This document shows positions 12,572-24,374 of a stretch of DNA of 64,000 nucleotides, piece by piece (the stretch's first letter is position 1; every line of letters starts with the position of its first letter). This DNA is from Crotalaria pallida (taxonomy: Eukaryota > Streptophyta > Magnoliopsida > Fabales > Fabaceae): assembly GCA_037953625.1 (NCBI GenBank), contig CM075654.1, positions 55,249,001 to 55,313,000 on the forward strand, given 5' to 3'. Below the pieces are notes generated by a model. It was not told the DNA's origin and did not search any database. It saw only the letters and a program-made list of their open reading frames with translations. The translations under genes and the position numbers were made by a program.

Positions 12572-13994
12572 TGTTTCGGATCTTTTTATTGCAAAAGATA
12601 TGATTATTCAGAGATTACAGAGGGTTCGTAAACTTAATGAAGTTTGGCTCCGGTGAAGTGGAAACACTGATATTATTTCTACAGACAGAGGGGGGGGGGG
12701 TGCGCCTTTGATTAGCCCGATTTTGCGGGGGGCGCCCATTACAAGCGTACAAGTACTACAGATGATATAAATAAATGGGCGATATCAGTATTGCTTCTAC
12801 TGCCGTGCTGTGCGTTCTTGCCAGTCCGATCTTACGGGAGCGTCCTTCGTATCAAATATACGAGATACAGCCATGGCCATGGTATGGTGAGGTGGTCGCA
12901 ACGTTGACTGTAGAGTGTTTGCTTTGATGTGCGCCCTGGCTTCCGCCCCTTCTTTTGTTCAATTTTTCACCATTTGTTTCTTCAGATGTTCCTTCTCTAA
13001 GTTTTAGAGAATGGAACTGGTATTTTCTCTGTGTTTGGTGTTTCATGGAGTTGACCGAGTTGGTTGCCTTCCTCTAGTTGGTTCGGTTGCTTCAGATGAG
13101 TTTGCGGAGGATGGAAGGCGTGCACTCTGCTACTCGCCTTCGGGACCTCCTTGTTCTCAAGTATTCTTCTCTTTCTCTTTTGTTCTTCCTCCGAGTTGCA
13201 GAGGAGGGGAACTTGTGCTCTACTCCGGTGTGCTGTTGTTACTGAGATGATGGTTAGAGGTGTGCGCTTTCTAGTGCACCTCCCTCACTTGTGTTTCTCT
13301 CGAATTTTATTCTTGAGCTCTTGGAGGAGCCACATGTGTTTCTGGCTGCTTTTGTCGCTCTTCTGATTTGATCACCCCTTTTTTTCATTATCTATGGAGG
13401 ATGGAGCTTCCTCCTTTTATAGTGTGCTCTTTGCCCACTGGTCCTTGCTTCTTCTCACTTTATCCATTGGTCCATGACACTTTTCCACCTTGGTCGCTGC
13501 ATATTCCCTATTTATCAGGTCCCTTTTGTTTGTTTCCTCCTTTTGGCTTTGTCATTTAATGGCTGTAGGAGGAGAGGGGTGCAAGTCTTGCTATTCTTGG
13601 CTTTGCCTTGGGAAGGGCTGACTGAAGTAAGTAAAGATTCCTTTGGACAGATGGCTACCCTCGTCTGGGTGTGTGTGTGCGCCCTGGGCCGGGTGCGCCT
13701 TTACTCGTAACTTTGGTGCTTCTGACACCTTCTTTTTGCCACAGCTATTTTCTTGAGTTTTGCGAATACTGCAATGTTGTTGGACATTCTCTCCTTCTCT
13801 CTCGGCTACATTAATGAGTTGTTTCATATTTCTTCGGGAAGGCATACAGGAGAGGACGCCCTTGCACTGCAGGTGCCTGTCACATGCTTTCTCTTGCTCG
13901 TTATTTGTTTGGTAATCTTAGCTTCTATGATGGATTTGGGCCTTGTCATGCAATTGGGCTTTGTTAGTGGACCACTCATTTTTGGGTATCAACA
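12572..13994 (-). repeat. 5' LTR of the PMD-carrying element
   Basis: 1423-bp partner of 3751-5181, starting TGTTTCGGATC and ending TATCAACA, followed by TSD CATAC at 13995-13999. It lies next to the PBS, so it is the promoter-bearing LTR of the minus-strand element. Confidence 0.92.
13413..13421 (-). promoter_or_regulatory. TATA box of the PMD-carrying element's 5' LTR
   Basis: The minus strand reads TATAAAAGG inside the 5' LTR, and the same motif is kept in the other LTR (4601-4609). A start about 30 bp downstream would give a transcript running toward the PBS, consistent with minus-strand polarity. Confidence 0.6.
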
Positions 13995-15045
13995 CATACT
14001 AAAAATATTTAATACTATATTATTATCACTACTCCTTTTTACCATTAGTACTATTATTATTAAAACACAATAGAGCAGTTAAAAAGGCATTAGGGATATA
14101 CCCTCAAATATGGTTTTGAAGCAATAGAGGCAAGGTCGGTTCGGTTCAGACCGGTTCACAGCAAGGTCGAGTGGCTAACAGCATCACCTGCTTCATGGCA
14201 GCCACGGCATCCACGACCGGCGTTGGTGGCGAGAAGGACACGGATCTGAACCGGGGAAAGAGAGAGCACGACCTTCGAGCTCCAAGTCACCGACAACAAG
14301 CGTAGGAGCGGCCACGGAAGGCAGATCCGGTCCTGGGCAACGGCGGCGGCAGGCTCCACCACAGCAGCAGAAAGGAACAATGGCGGCAGCACACGAAACC
14401 AGCGGTGCATTCCACGGTGGCCGCGAGTTGCGACTGGGAGAGAGCATTCCACGGTGGCGAGCGAAATCGCGACCCAAGGGAGAAGACGAGTCGTGAACCG
14501 CAACTCGCTTGGCTGGTGACGCGGCTTCACGGACCAAGGAAGGAGAGATAGAAAACGACGAGGACAAGAGAGAGAAGCTAGGACCGCGGTGATGATGGCT
14601 TCGGGGTGGCGGAAGAGGGAGAGAGTGTGGCTGGGAGAGAGAAACGAAAATGAGAGGGAGATAGAGAGAGGAGGGGTGGCGGCTGACCCCTTTGTTGAAG
14701 AAGAATATTAGGGCTTCATGCCCACCACCATTTACACACACGCACAACACCTTCTTTTTTTTTAAACTTACTTTTATTTATTTATTTATTAGTTTTAGTA
14801 AATAGAAATGACTATTATTTTTATGAGCATCTAAAAATAGAATTTAGTCATCAAATAAAATAAGTAAATATATATATATATATATATTTTTAAGAATGGC
14901 CTAGAGTCAAATATTTAAAAAAAACACTAAACATAATTCATTGTTGAATATATAAAAGTTAAGTGAAGTATTCAAGATATTTAACATTATTTTGGTATGA
15001 TAATTTTCTTTAAAATAGTTCACTTTTAAAATATAATTAAATGTT
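13995..15045 (-). repeat. Older diverged long LTR, proximal part with GC-rich leader
   Basis: Continuation of the sequence interrupted at 3750. About 14150-14740 is, on the minus strand, a CT-rich and then GC-rich leader like those of the other long LTRs here. 14750-15045 is AT-rich with a (TA)n run at about 14868-14888. A 185-codon minus-strand frame over the leader (14193-14750) is Ser/Pro/His-rich and is not supported as a protein. The stretch is bounded on the right by the Tat LTR at 15046. Confidence 0.5.
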
Positions 15046-15693
15046 TGTGGTGAACTCGGCCCTTGTGGGGTGGACCTGGGAAAAGGACATAAACAAGAAC
15101 CTCGAAACAAGGCTCAGATAGCCTTGACCGAGCTGGGGGGCTTATGTGGTGGACTCGGCCTGGCCGAGGTCCTTAAACCGCCTCGCCGAAGTCCTGAGGA
15201 CCCTTCAGGAAGCCTTCTGAGCGCTTGGCCGCGCTCAATGCTCAACGGCCGAACAGATGCCAGATACAGGCCGACCTCGTGTTCCCACTCAGTTCCGACA
15301 TCCAGGTCCGACACCTCCCCAAGTCTGACATCTAGGACATGATGTCGTCCCCCTACCTTATCCACAAGGACAGCTCACTACCTTATCCACAAGGACAGCT
15401 CATCCAACCTTATCCGCTCCTAGCTCAGTACAGGCTGGCCCTACTTGGGCCTAAAGCAAGCCCATTAGAGCAACCAGCTCCCCCCTATAAGTAGCTCAGT
15501 ACTACATGGGGCTCAGGTACGTCCTCTAACCCTAATTGCCATCCTCACACACCAGTGATTAGGGTTGCTTCTTGGCTCTTTCCCTTAGTCATCTGAGGAC
15601 TTCCCCCAAACATCACATATCAACCCTAGACAGAGGCTCATTCGAAGGTCATCTCCTACACCCTTGGAGGTCCTCGTCGTCTAGGACATCACA
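15046..15693 (+). repeat. 5' LTR of the Tat-like element
   Basis: Starts TGTGGTGAACTCGGCC and ends GGACATCACA directly before the PBS. It contains a short direct repeat (CTTATCCACAAGGACAGCTCA, about 15356-15402). TATA-like CCCTATAAGTAGC is at about 15483-15495, with a pyrimidine-rich leader following. No partner LTR is visible in the window. Confidence 0.7.
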
Positions 15694-15694
15694 T

Positions 15695-15712
15695 TGGCGC
15701 CGTCTGTGGGGA
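15695..15712 (+). other. Primer-binding site of the Tat-like element
   Basis: TGGCGCCGTCTGTGGGGA follows the LTR end CATCACA after one base. This is a common plant Ty3/gypsy PBS form and fixes the plus orientation of the element. Confidence 0.8.
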
Positions 15713-15747
15713 GAGATAAACTTCAACCCCACTCAGAAGATTTCACC

Positions 15748-17073
15748 ATGTCTGAAGAAGAGCAGCCGGTCCAGAGAAGGAGGAGGGGGCGTCCAAGAAG
15801 GGTGCCGTCGACTGAGGACCTGTGCCTGCACCTGGAAGCCAACAGGGCAGCGAGGTCCTCACCACCACCCCCTCCACCGCCTCCTCCCCCGTCACCACCT
15901 CCTCCACCAGAGTTCACTCATACCCATAGTGGACCCTACACCATCCACACTGAAGACACCGCAAACCCAACCCAGTTTCCTGGTGGAGGTCGGCACGTGC
16001 AGTTACGCTCTGAGCTCGGAGAAACCAACACTGAACAGCACCGCCACCGCGGCGAGCGTGCTCACTCAGTCAGTACAACACACCGTTCAAACTCACAGCA
16101 ATCTACGCTCTCACGGGATGCTGAACTCTTGTCTCTGATGAGACAACAAATGAGAATCGTAGAGCAACAAGGTAAGGCTATTGCAGATCTCCAACAAGTT
16201 GCTATGCAACGATTAGCTGAACGAGCTTCTGTCCAAGCTCCGGCCCCGAACGAGTTCCCTCCACCACCCCCTCCCCCATCTCTTCCACCACAACACCCGT
16301 TAACTCCACAAACCTTTGCAACACCACACACGACTGTCACACAACTTACACCAACTCCCGACCAGCAACAACCTGAGCTGGACGATTCCCATCCTAGACA
16401 TCCTTTCACCCCTGCCGTCATGGCCTATGAACCACCGCCTGGGTACCTAGGGCCCAGTGACATTCCCAGATATAATGGCCTTACTGACCCTTAGGAACAT
16501 GTCCTTTCCTATGAAGGAGCCGTGAACTTTCACGGAGGAGGAGATCGGCTGAAATGCCGAGCTTTCTCTATGACCCTCCAGGCCCCAGTCCTTCGGTGGT
16601 ATTCAATGCTTCCTAAAAACTCTGTCAACAACTGGGCAAAAATGAAGCGCGTCTTCCTCAACAGATACACTGCCAGCTGTGTGCAACCCAGATCGGACCA
16701 CACGCTAGCGACATTGACCCAGAAGCCAGATGAATCCTTACGTGCGTACTTGCACAGGTTTCATAGCGAGTCCAGTTCGGTCCCAAATCTGTCTCCCGAG
16801 GTGGCCGTCCTCCTTTTGACCCAGGGATTGGCCGAAGGAGGCTTCAAAGATTCACTTATTGGAAAGCCACCAAGGGACATGGCCGAACTGAGACAGAGAT
16901 CAAACAAGTATATAAACCTTGAAGAATTCAGCAAGGGACAATCGAGCAGACTAGAAAATGCTCAGGCCACCTCGCAGAATGCCCTGCCCCGAGGCCGTCC
17001 TCGGGGCAACAGGGGTGAAAGAGGAGGAAGAGCAGATCAGGGAGACCGAGGCCGCTCTCAACAAGAGGACTGC
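15748..17073 (+). pseudogene. gag: Tat-type gag, first part, split by an insertion
   Basis: The frame from ATG 15748 (MSEEEQPVQRRRRGRPRR) has an Arg-rich N-terminus and Pro-rich runs at about 15860-15910 and 16258-16300. It then enters a gag (Retrotrans_gag) core at about 16500-16880: FSMTLQAPVLRWYSMLP, LNRYTASC, DESLRAYLHRFHSES. A TAG at 16492-16494 lies in an otherwise open frame, so a single nonsense codon splits it. The end (RGRPRGNRGERGG) is an RG-rich nucleic-acid-binding tail. At 17073 the Athila-like element is inserted. The frame resumes at 24375 in register, so gag was open at this point when the insertion happened. It would encode the capsid/nucleocapsid precursor. Confidence 0.8.
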
Positions 17074-18126
17074 TGATCGAGGCCGTACCCGATCAAAATA
17101 AAAGGTGTTTATTCTGTAGTACTAGGAAGGTGATCCTAGGTCGTTTCCCAGCGAATATCGGTCTAGGCAAAGTATCAAACACGTAGTGTGCAGTAAAATG
17201 GGGGGGGGGGGTTTTTGTGTGTGACAAATGTGAAGAACAAAACATAAACAGAATGTAAAAACTAAGAAAATCAGAAACAAAAGCGGGCAAACCCCTTTGG
17301 CTACGTACACTACTCAATCCTAGCTCACTAAAGATCGATTCCTCTCCTCTCCTCTGTCCAACTCGTGATAACCAAATACTAAGCGAAAATTCAGTTATCA
17401 CTCCAAACCCTAACTTCTAATTAAGCATCAGAAACCAGAATTGGAGTTTTTACGAGTTAATACAAATTAAGCATTTATATTCATGTATTATCTCTACAAA
17501 ATGGAATTAAGCAAACCACTACACATCGATAAACATGAAAACAGAGAAGAGAAAATGAAATTGCATTAATAACAAGAGCTCAAGAGTAGATAATACAATA
17601 CCAAAGGGATTAACCCTTGAAGTCTAGCCTTCCATGGCCATAAATGAAGAAAAACGAGTAGAAATGGGGAAGAACAAAACCCTAGCAGCCACCACCACTT
17701 GGGAGAGCCAAGAGAGAAGTTCTAACCTAGAGAGAGAGTGAGAAATCTGAAATGGGAGTGTGTCTTGGGGGTTACACGAATTTCCCCTCTTTAGACATGA
17801 AAATGGGCCTAAAACATGGGCCCAAGTCCTAAGAAACACTATTCTGAAAATTACAATTAAAAAGGGACCTAAATGCAAATTACAATCTTCACTTCAATAC
17901 TTCAATCTTCATTTCCAAACTTCCCAAAGTGTCCTTGTGCCACATATGACCTGAAAATAGAAATAGAATTAATTAGGCCAAATAATCCCAAATTAAACAA
18001 TATTCGGAATATTAGTCCAATAAACTCTAAATCACTAAATCAAGCTAATCAATGTCAAATGGGCAACAAGTATCAATAATAAGAGTAAAATAATGCAAGG
18101 AATAATGGGAAATAAAATGCTGATCA
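17074..18126 (-). repeat. 3' LTR of the Athila-like element
   Basis: Starts TGATCGAGGCCG and ends ATGCTGATCA. It differs from its partner mainly in a G-run length at about 17208 and a few single bases, indicating recent insertion. Confidence 0.95.
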
Positions 18127-18142
18127 AATACCCCCACACTTA
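18127..18142 (-). other. Polypurine tract of the Athila-like element
   Basis: The minus strand reads TAAGTGTGGGGGTATT directly before the 3' LTR. Confidence 0.7.
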
Positions 18143-19593
18143 TCCTTTTGCACTCCTGGGCAAAACCAAAAGATAGGACTATGAAGATCAATATGCACCA
18201 AAGTGAATCATGCAACAAGATGACTACAACTAAGAAATGCAAACCTAAGAGATTACATACTTCACAATGAATTCTAGGAAATGCAAAGAAATGGGCAAAC
18301 TCAAGCACACAAAATGGTTAAGGATCAAAGAGTCAAAGCATCCGCGAACATCATCCAATTACTTCAAGTATGCAAAGAAACCAATGACATCAAGAGGATA
18401 GTCACAAAGATGATAGAAACTCACAAGGATCACTCAAAAGTGTTTACACTCAAGTGTTTGGGGTTAATCATTATTTACACTCAAGGCACATCATGAAAAA
18501 CAAACACAACCATAAGCTTGACAAGCCTCTAACATCAACCATCAACACACATGCACAAAATGATCAAAAGGTCTTTTAAGGGTTGTAATGGGGCCAAGGA
18601 CAAGGTAGGATAAAAATATGGGAATGTAGCTAAAACCAAGGGAATAGAGGAGCAATGGGGAATAAGTAAAAAGTAAGCAAAATCCACCCCAAAATCAACA
18701 ACCACTAATTCCAATCCTCTTTGCCTCAACAACCTTTTATTCACTTTTTTTTTTCTTTTTTTTTTCTTCTTTTTTTTTTCTTTTTATTTTTGCATTTTTT
18801 TTTATTTTTTTTGTTTTTGAGAGATATACAAAAAGAAAAGAAGAAACAACACAAATGGCATGAAGATGAAGCCATAGCTACAACAACCAAAGAGGCATAA
18901 CCAAGAACTCAACCAATTGAAGCATAGAGCACACTTCTTACCTAATACCCATTCCCAAAACAATTCCAAAGCTCCAAAATTCCCTAAGGTTAGGACAATC
19001 ATGGTTTTTCAGTCATAGGCTTGTAATGAGCTAAAGAACAAGGAAATGGATAAAAAGGCTCAAAGGGGCTAGCAAAGGATACATTCATTCAAGGTAGGCT
19101 CATATGGCTAGTAGTTTATTCAAGAAAGAAAGTGCCTAAATCATTTCAAAATGTGCATGAGCAATCAAGTATCAACAAGAGTCAAGTCAAGTTCTAGAGT
19201 GCAAGTAATCCAGAGTGCAATCACACATGAAAGAAAATTAGGTGGCATATATAGCAATCCACCCACAATTAAGGCTCAAATCCTCACAAAAGGGACAATT
19301 CTATCACAGTGTTACCACCTCTTAATTATCAAAAGCAACTTTACACACAGAAATGCATGAATTCAGACACAAGATACCAAAACTCTACTAAAATGAAGCA
19401 AAAACATGCAAGAAAATGCCCAAAACTAAGCAAAACCTAAAAAAAAAATCAAAGCAAAATATGCAACCTAAACTACTCTCCCCCCCACACTTAAATCACA
19501 CATTGTCCTCAATGTAACACAATCAGCAGAATCAGATAGATATAGACAAGTGCAATGAAAGTAGTGAAGAAGGAGAAAAGAAAACTCCCGAAG
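18143..19593. other. Non-coding 3' region of the Athila-like element
   Basis: About 1.45 kb between the gag-protease stop and the PPT, where pol and an env-like region sit in full-length relatives. No domain is visible on either strand. It contains a long T-rich homopolymer tract on the plus strand (about 18745-18820) and an A-rich stretch near 19440. Confidence 0.7.
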
Positions 19594-22500
19594 TCATGGT
19601 GGGAAGAAGGTGAGTGCTCTCTTCAGCGGATCGAATGCCATCTTGCATTGGTCTCCTAATCGAAGGACTATGTTTCTGAAGTTCACAAGTGGCACCCCAG
19701 GTAGATATGCTAAAGTCCATCCGACTGCCCTCTTGTTCTGTCTAATCATATCTAGCAGTTTCTCCTCTTGATCAACAGAAAGTGAGGTAGAGATGATCAC
19801 TGGGAGTTTCTGCTCATCCTCAAAGTAAGCATATTTGAGATGAGGAGGGAGGGGCTCCAGGTCCAATGAGGGTGCCTGCATAATGGATGGAACTAAAGGG
19901 ACAGTAGAAATGGATTCTGCTGCCTGCACCTGAACAAAAGAATCAGACTCTTGCATAACAGAGAGGGGGTTAGCAAAATCTATAATATGAGAGTCATCAA
20001 CAGATGCAGTGTCAGAAGCTAGAAATTGATCAATGCATGACATGCACATTTCGGAATCAGTACATGCAGGACAAGAAAATGAGTCTGTAAATGATGGCAA
20101 ATCAGGATCATGCAAAACATCAAGCACATGTTCATCAATCTCATCAAGAAAGTCTATATGAAAGACAGAGTGATCCTCAGGAAAATGTTTCATAGCATGG
20201 AAAATGTCAAATCGGATCACACTGCCATCAAACTCCATGGAAAGTGAACCTGAATGCACATCTATCTTGGTTCGGGCTGTTTTCAAAAATGGCCTCCCCA
20301 AAATAATAGGAACAGCATTACGGGGGGAGTCATCTTCCATATCAAGTATGTAAAAATCAGCAGGGAAGATCAGCTCTTCAACCCGAACCAAGACATCCTC
20401 TATCAAACCTGCAGGGTGGGCAGTACTTCTATTTGCCAATTGAATCACCACACCCGTAGGTTGAAGAGGTCCAAGAGAAAGAGACTTAAAAACAGACATA
20501 GGCATGACATTTATGGATGCTCCTAAATCTAGCATAGCATTTTCAAACTTCACATTGCCTATGATGCAAGGTATAGAGAAAGTTCCAGGATCCTTACATT
20601 TTTCAGGAATGTGAGGGATAGGTTTACCTATGAGAGCGGAGACATTCCTTCCCATGCTTATCCTCTCATTGCCCTTGAGTCTTCTCTTATTAGTGCACAA
20701 CTCCTTAAGGAACTTCGCGTACCTTGGAATTTGTTTTATTACATCAAGAAGGGGTATGTTGACTTCCACCTTCCTGAATGTGTCAAGAATATCCTTGTCC
20801 ACCTCTTCCACCCTTTTGTTTTGAGGCACTCTTGGTGGGAATGGAAGAGGAATGGGAGGAGGTTGGAGGACAATAGCAGGTTTTGTGGTTGAGCTTGAGG
20901 AAGGTTGAGTTGGATGACTCTCCTTGGTGCTAGGGTGTTCACCTTCCTCTATCACTTGGCTCTTCCCTTTAGAGGAAGCTAGAGCATCATTGTTGAGGTG
21001 AGGTTGTGGTGTGGGTCTGACAATCTGCTTTCCTGACCTCAGGTTGATGGCACTCACATTCTGATTCTGAGGGTTGATCACTGTTTGGGAAGGTAACTTG
21101 TCAGAATTTTGAGATTGCAAGTTGTTGAGAGAAGTTGCCATTTGACCCATCTGATTTGTCAAAGTCTGAATGGATACCTCTTGTCTCTGAATGGCTGCTC
21201 TAGTTTCTTGTTGAAATTGGAGGTTTTGCATGGTCATTTGCCTCACCAACTCCTCCAAGGTAGGTTGGTTGGATGGAGGGGCTGATGGTGCAGGATGAAC
21301 CACTTGCTGTTGTTGTTGCCTTTGCTGTTGGATTGGAGGAGGTACATATGGTGGTCTGCTCGGTCCAGCGGTGTTCTGAAATGGAACATTAGGAGGAGGT
21401 TGTTGTTGATCAGACCACTTCAGATTGGGATGGTTCCTCCATCCAGGGTTGTATCTATTGGAAGAGAGGTCATGATTGTGTTGTTGTGGACCTCTATTGT
21501 TGTATATGTTTGCTGCATAGGCCTCGGGTTGGTCACCACTGGTCATCGGCTGTTGCTGCTGAAGGGAAGGGCATGCATCTGTGGGGTGCTCAATGGATGT
21601 GCATATGCCACACACTCTAGCAGGAAGTATCATCTTTTTCTGATTGACAGCCAATTGTGTGACCAATGTTGTGAGAGAATCAATTTTCTGCTCAAGCTTC
21701 TCAACCTTGCCCGAGTCTGCACCAACATCATTTACATCCCTCACAACTATTGCATCACTGTTGCTTCTTGCATGGAATTGTTGACAGTTGGAAGCCATCT
21801 TCTCAATTTTGCTCCTGGCTTGTAAGGGTGTCATATCTCCCAATGTACCACCACTTGCAGCATCTACCATGTTTCTTTCCATGAAGTTGAGACCTTCATA
21901 AAAGTACTGGATGAGAAGCTGCTCTGAGATCTGATGGTGAGGGCAGGAAGCACACAACCTCTTGAATCTCTCCCAATAATCATAGAGACTCTCTCCATGT
22001 TGTTGCCTGATACCAGAAATTTCCTTTCTGATTGCAGTGGTCCTATTTGCAGGGAAGAATTTTTCCAGAAATGCCCTCTTCAAGTCATCCCAGCTTGTGA
22101 TGGAACCAGGGGCCAAGTCAGATAACCAATCTTGTGCTAGACCCTCTAAGGAATGTGGAAATGCTCTGAGACAGACATGATCCTCTTGCACATCATGTGG
22201 TTTCATTGTGGTGCACACTATATGGAATTTCTTGAGATGCTTATGAGGATCCTCACCTGCAAGACCATGAAACTTGGGCAACAAATGGATTAGTCCTGTT
22301 CTAAGCTCAAAAGGAACATCCTCATCAGGATACCGGATACACGAGTCTTCAATAGTGAAGTCAGGTGCAGCCAGCTCCCTAAGTGTCCTTTCCCTTGGTG
22401 GGGGTTGAGCCATGTTATCACAATGTATAGAATCAGATTGAATAAAAGTAGAAGGAATAGAAGAAATAGAAACAGAATCAGAATTAGATGGACTATAAGA

Positions 22501-22614
22501 TGACTCTGACTCACTACCTAATGACTGATTCCTATTTTGTCTAACTAATCTGTGATAAGTTCTATCAATTTCAGGGTTATAAGGATGCAAATAACTTGGG
22601 TTGCCCCTAGTCAT
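19594..22614 (-). CDS. gag-pro: Athila-like gag-protease polyprotein, truncated before reverse transcriptase
   Basis: 1006 residues, uninterrupted, starting MTRGNPSYLHPYNP. The gag core (residues about 90-260) has the family signature FELRTGLIHLLPKFHGLAGE, SITSWDDLKRAFLEKFFP and CASCPHHQISEQLLIQYFYEG. A CX2CX4HX4C zinc knuckle (CGICTSIEHPTDAC) is at about 334-347. Gln/Pro-rich linkers follow. The aspartic protease has the MLDLGASINVMP motif at about residue 695 and an IILGRPFL motif at about 768. After the segment that normally leads into reverse transcriptase (KRAVGWTLAYLPGV) the protein ends within about 40 residues, so RT, RNase H and integrase are missing. It would form capsid and its processing enzyme for this and possibly related elements. 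The long open frame fits the recent insertion. Confidence 0.9.
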   Translation of the reverse strand: MTRGNPSYLHPYNPEIDRTYHRLVRQNRNQSLGSESESSYSPSNSDSVSISSIPSTFIQSDSIHCDNMAQPPPRERTLRELAAPDFTIEDSCIRYPDEDVPFELRTGLIHLLPKFHGLAGEDPHKHLKKFHIVCTTMKPHDVQEDHVCLRAFPHSLEGLAQDWLSDLAPGSITSWDDLKRAFLEKFFPANRTTAIRKEISGIRQQHGESLYDYWERFKRLCASCPHHQISEQLLIQYFYEGLNFMERNMVDAASGGTLGDMTPLQARSKIEKMASNCQQFHARSNSDAIVVRDVNDVGADSGKVEKLEQKIDSLTTLVTQLAVNQKKMILPARVCGICTSIEHPTDACPSLQQQQPMTSGDQPEAYAANIYNNRGPQQHNHDLSSNRYNPGWRNHPNLKWSDQQQPPPNVPFQNTAGPSRPPYVPPPIQQQRQQQQQVVHPAPSAPPSNQPTLEELVRQMTMQNLQFQQETRAAIQRQEVSIQTLTNQMGQMATSLNNLQSQNSDKLPSQTVINPQNQNVSAINLRSGKQIVRPTPQPHLNNDALASSKGKSQVIEEGEHPSTKESHPTQPSSSSTTKPAIVLQPPPIPLPFPPRVPQNKRVEEVDKDILDTFRKVEVNIPLLDVIKQIPRYAKFLKELCTNKRRLKGNERISMGRNVSALIGKPIPHIPEKCKDPGTFSIPCIIGNVKFENAMLDLGASINVMPMSVFKSLSLGPLQPTGVVIQLANRSTAHPAGLIEDVLVRVEELIFPADFYILDMEDDSPRNAVPIILGRPFLKTARTKIDVHSGSLSMEFDGSVIRFDIFHAMKHFPEDHSVFHIDFLDEIDEHVLDVLHDPDLPSFTDSFSCPACTDSEMCMSCIDQFLASDTASVDDSHIIDFANPLSVMQESDSFVQVQAAESISTVPLVPSIMQAPSLDLEPLPPHLKYAYFEDEQKLPVIISTSLSVDQEEKLLDMIRQNKRAVGWTLAYLPGVPLVNFRNIVLRLGDQCKMAFDPLKRALTFFPP

Positions 22615-23293
22615 GTACTGAACAGAACAGCATCAACCATAGCATACTGTAACAGATATGCATGACCAAAATCGGCAACAAAATTTATTATTTTTTAAAA
22701 TTTTTTTTCTTTATTTTTTTCAGCACCCTAAAATCATGAAAACATATCACAGAAAGTTTGAGGACAAAATTCAAAAGGGAACCAAGTCAAAGAATTAAAA
22801 CAGTGACCAAAAACTAAGAAAATAGAACTTGTAAAATAAAAAAGAAATAGTAAACAGGCTTTTTCAGGATCCAAACGAAGGGGTTTTCTGATGAAGTGAG
22901 AAAAATCAGATTATTCAGAAAATTCCCTTCGATTTGATATAAAATTCGTCCAATTCCGACAACCTGATCAAAAGTTATGCCTATTTATAGTAAGTGCTGC
23001 TGAAACTTGGAAAATTTTTCTGGAACTCACAACCAGTGCATATCTGAGTGTCTGTGATGCATCAAAACACTAATATATGATGAAACAAGTGTGGATACCA
23101 ATTTTCGTGCAAAAATTCCACCCGCAGCTATGTTGAATGGCACTCACAGAATCACTAGAATAGCATCAGTTGTGCAGAACAGCAAATCAGCAAACATGGC
23201 AACTTTCAATCAGTTATCAGAATGCTTATTCACACACTAACTACACTAACTAATCTAATTAACTACTGTATGATCTTTGGCAAGAACCGATAG
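22615..23293 (-). other. 5' leader of the Athila-like element
   Basis: AT-rich sequence between the PBS and the gag start codon, with no frame of interest. This is the usual place for the packaging signal, but no specific motif could be identified. Confidence 0.6.
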
Positions 23294-23313
23294 TCCCCGG
23301 CAACGGCGCCAAA
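23294..23313 (-). other. Primer-binding site of the Athila-like element
   Basis: The minus strand reads TTTGGCGCCGTTGCCGGGGA, a well-known Tat/Athila PBS form, three bases from the 5' LTR. Confidence 0.88.
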
Positions 23314-23316
23314 TTT

Positions 23317-24369
23317 TGATCGAGGCCGTACCCGATCAAAATAAAAGGTGTTTATTCTGTAGTACTAGGAAGGTGATCCTAGGTCGTTTCCCAGCGAATA
23401 TCGGTCTAGGCAAAGTATCAAACACGTAGTGTGCAGTAAAATGGGGGGGGGGGGGTTTTGTGTGTGACAAATGTGAAGAACAAAACATAAACAGAATGTA
23501 AAAACTAAGAAAATCAGAAACAAAAGCGGGCAAACCCCTTTGGCTACGTACACTACTCAATCCTAGCTCACTAAAGATCGATTCCTCTCCTCTCCTCTGT
23601 CCAACTCGTGATAACCAAATACTAAGCGAAAATTCAGTTATCACTCCAAACCCTAACTTCTAATTAAGCATCAGAAACCAGAATTGGAGTTTTTACGAGT
23701 TAATACAAATTAAGCATTTATATTCATGTATTATCTCTACGAAATGGAATTAAGCAAACCACTACACATCGATAAACATGAAAACAGAGAAGAGAAAATG
23801 AAATTGCATTAATAACAAGAGCTCAAGAGTAGATAATACAATACCAAAGGGATTAACCCTTGAAGTCTAGCCTTCCATGGCCATAAATGAAGAAAAACGA
23901 GTAGAAATGGGGAAGAACAAAACCCTAGCAGCCACCACCACTTGGGAGAGCCAAGAGAGAAGTTCTAACCTAGAGAGAGAGTGAGAAATCTGAAATGGGA
24001 GTGTGTCTTGGGGGTTACACGAATTTCCCCTCTTTAGACATGAAAATGGGCCTAAAACATGGGCCCAAGTCCTAAGAAACACTATTCTGAAAATTACAAT
24101 TAAAAAGGGACCTAAATGCAAATTACAATCTTCACTTCAATACTTCAATCTTCATTTCCAAACTTCCCAAAGTGTCCTTGTGCCACATATGACCTGAAAA
24201 TAGAAATAGAATTAATTAGGCCAAATAATCTCAAATTAAACAATATTCGGAATATTAGTCCAATAAACTCTAAATCACTAAATCAAGCTAATCAATGTCA
24301 AATGGGCAACAAGTATCAATAATAAGAGTAAAATAATGCAAGGAATAATGGGAAATAAAATGCTCATCA
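23317..24369 (-). repeat. 5' LTR of the Athila-like element
   Basis: 1053 bp, TGATCGAGGCCG...ATGCTCATCA, followed by TSD ACTGC. The single-base difference near its end (GCTCATCA against GCTGATCA) is one of the few between the two LTRs. Confidence 0.95.
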
Positions 24370-24374
24370 ACTGC

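Larger units (their letters stand above)
3751..13994 (-). mobile_element. Non-autonomous Ty3/gypsy (Tat-like) element carrying an antisense PMD gene
   Basis: A complete element defined by two 1.4-kb LTRs (3751-5181 and 12572-13994) and a perfect 5-bp TSD CATAC (3746-3750 and 13995-13999). Orientation is minus: a PBS-like site (sense TTTGGCGACTCCGCTGGGGA) lies one base inside the right LTR, a PPT (sense GCAAAGGGGGCAAT) lies just inside the left LTR, and TATAAAAGG reads on the minus strand in both LTRs. No gag, protease, reverse transcriptase, RNase H or integrase frame is visible on the minus strand. The only coding-like content is the plus-strand PMD pseudogene next to the 3' LTR, where Tat-lineage elements are known to carry additional antisense ORFs. 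Assignment to Tat is inference from PBS and layout. Confidence 0.88.
17074..24369 (-). mobile_element. Young Athila-like Ty3/gypsy element with gag-protease only
   Basis: Two 1053-bp LTRs (17074-18126 and 23317-24369) differ at only a handful of positions. The 5-bp TSD ACTGC (17069-17073 and 24370-24374) is perfect. Minus orientation is shown by the PBS at 23294-23313 and the PPT at 18127-18142. One long gag-protease frame is present. Reverse transcriptase, RNase H and integrase are absent, so it must have moved with enzymes from a relative. The insertion lies inside the Tat gag frame and is therefore younger than that element. Confidence 0.93.
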
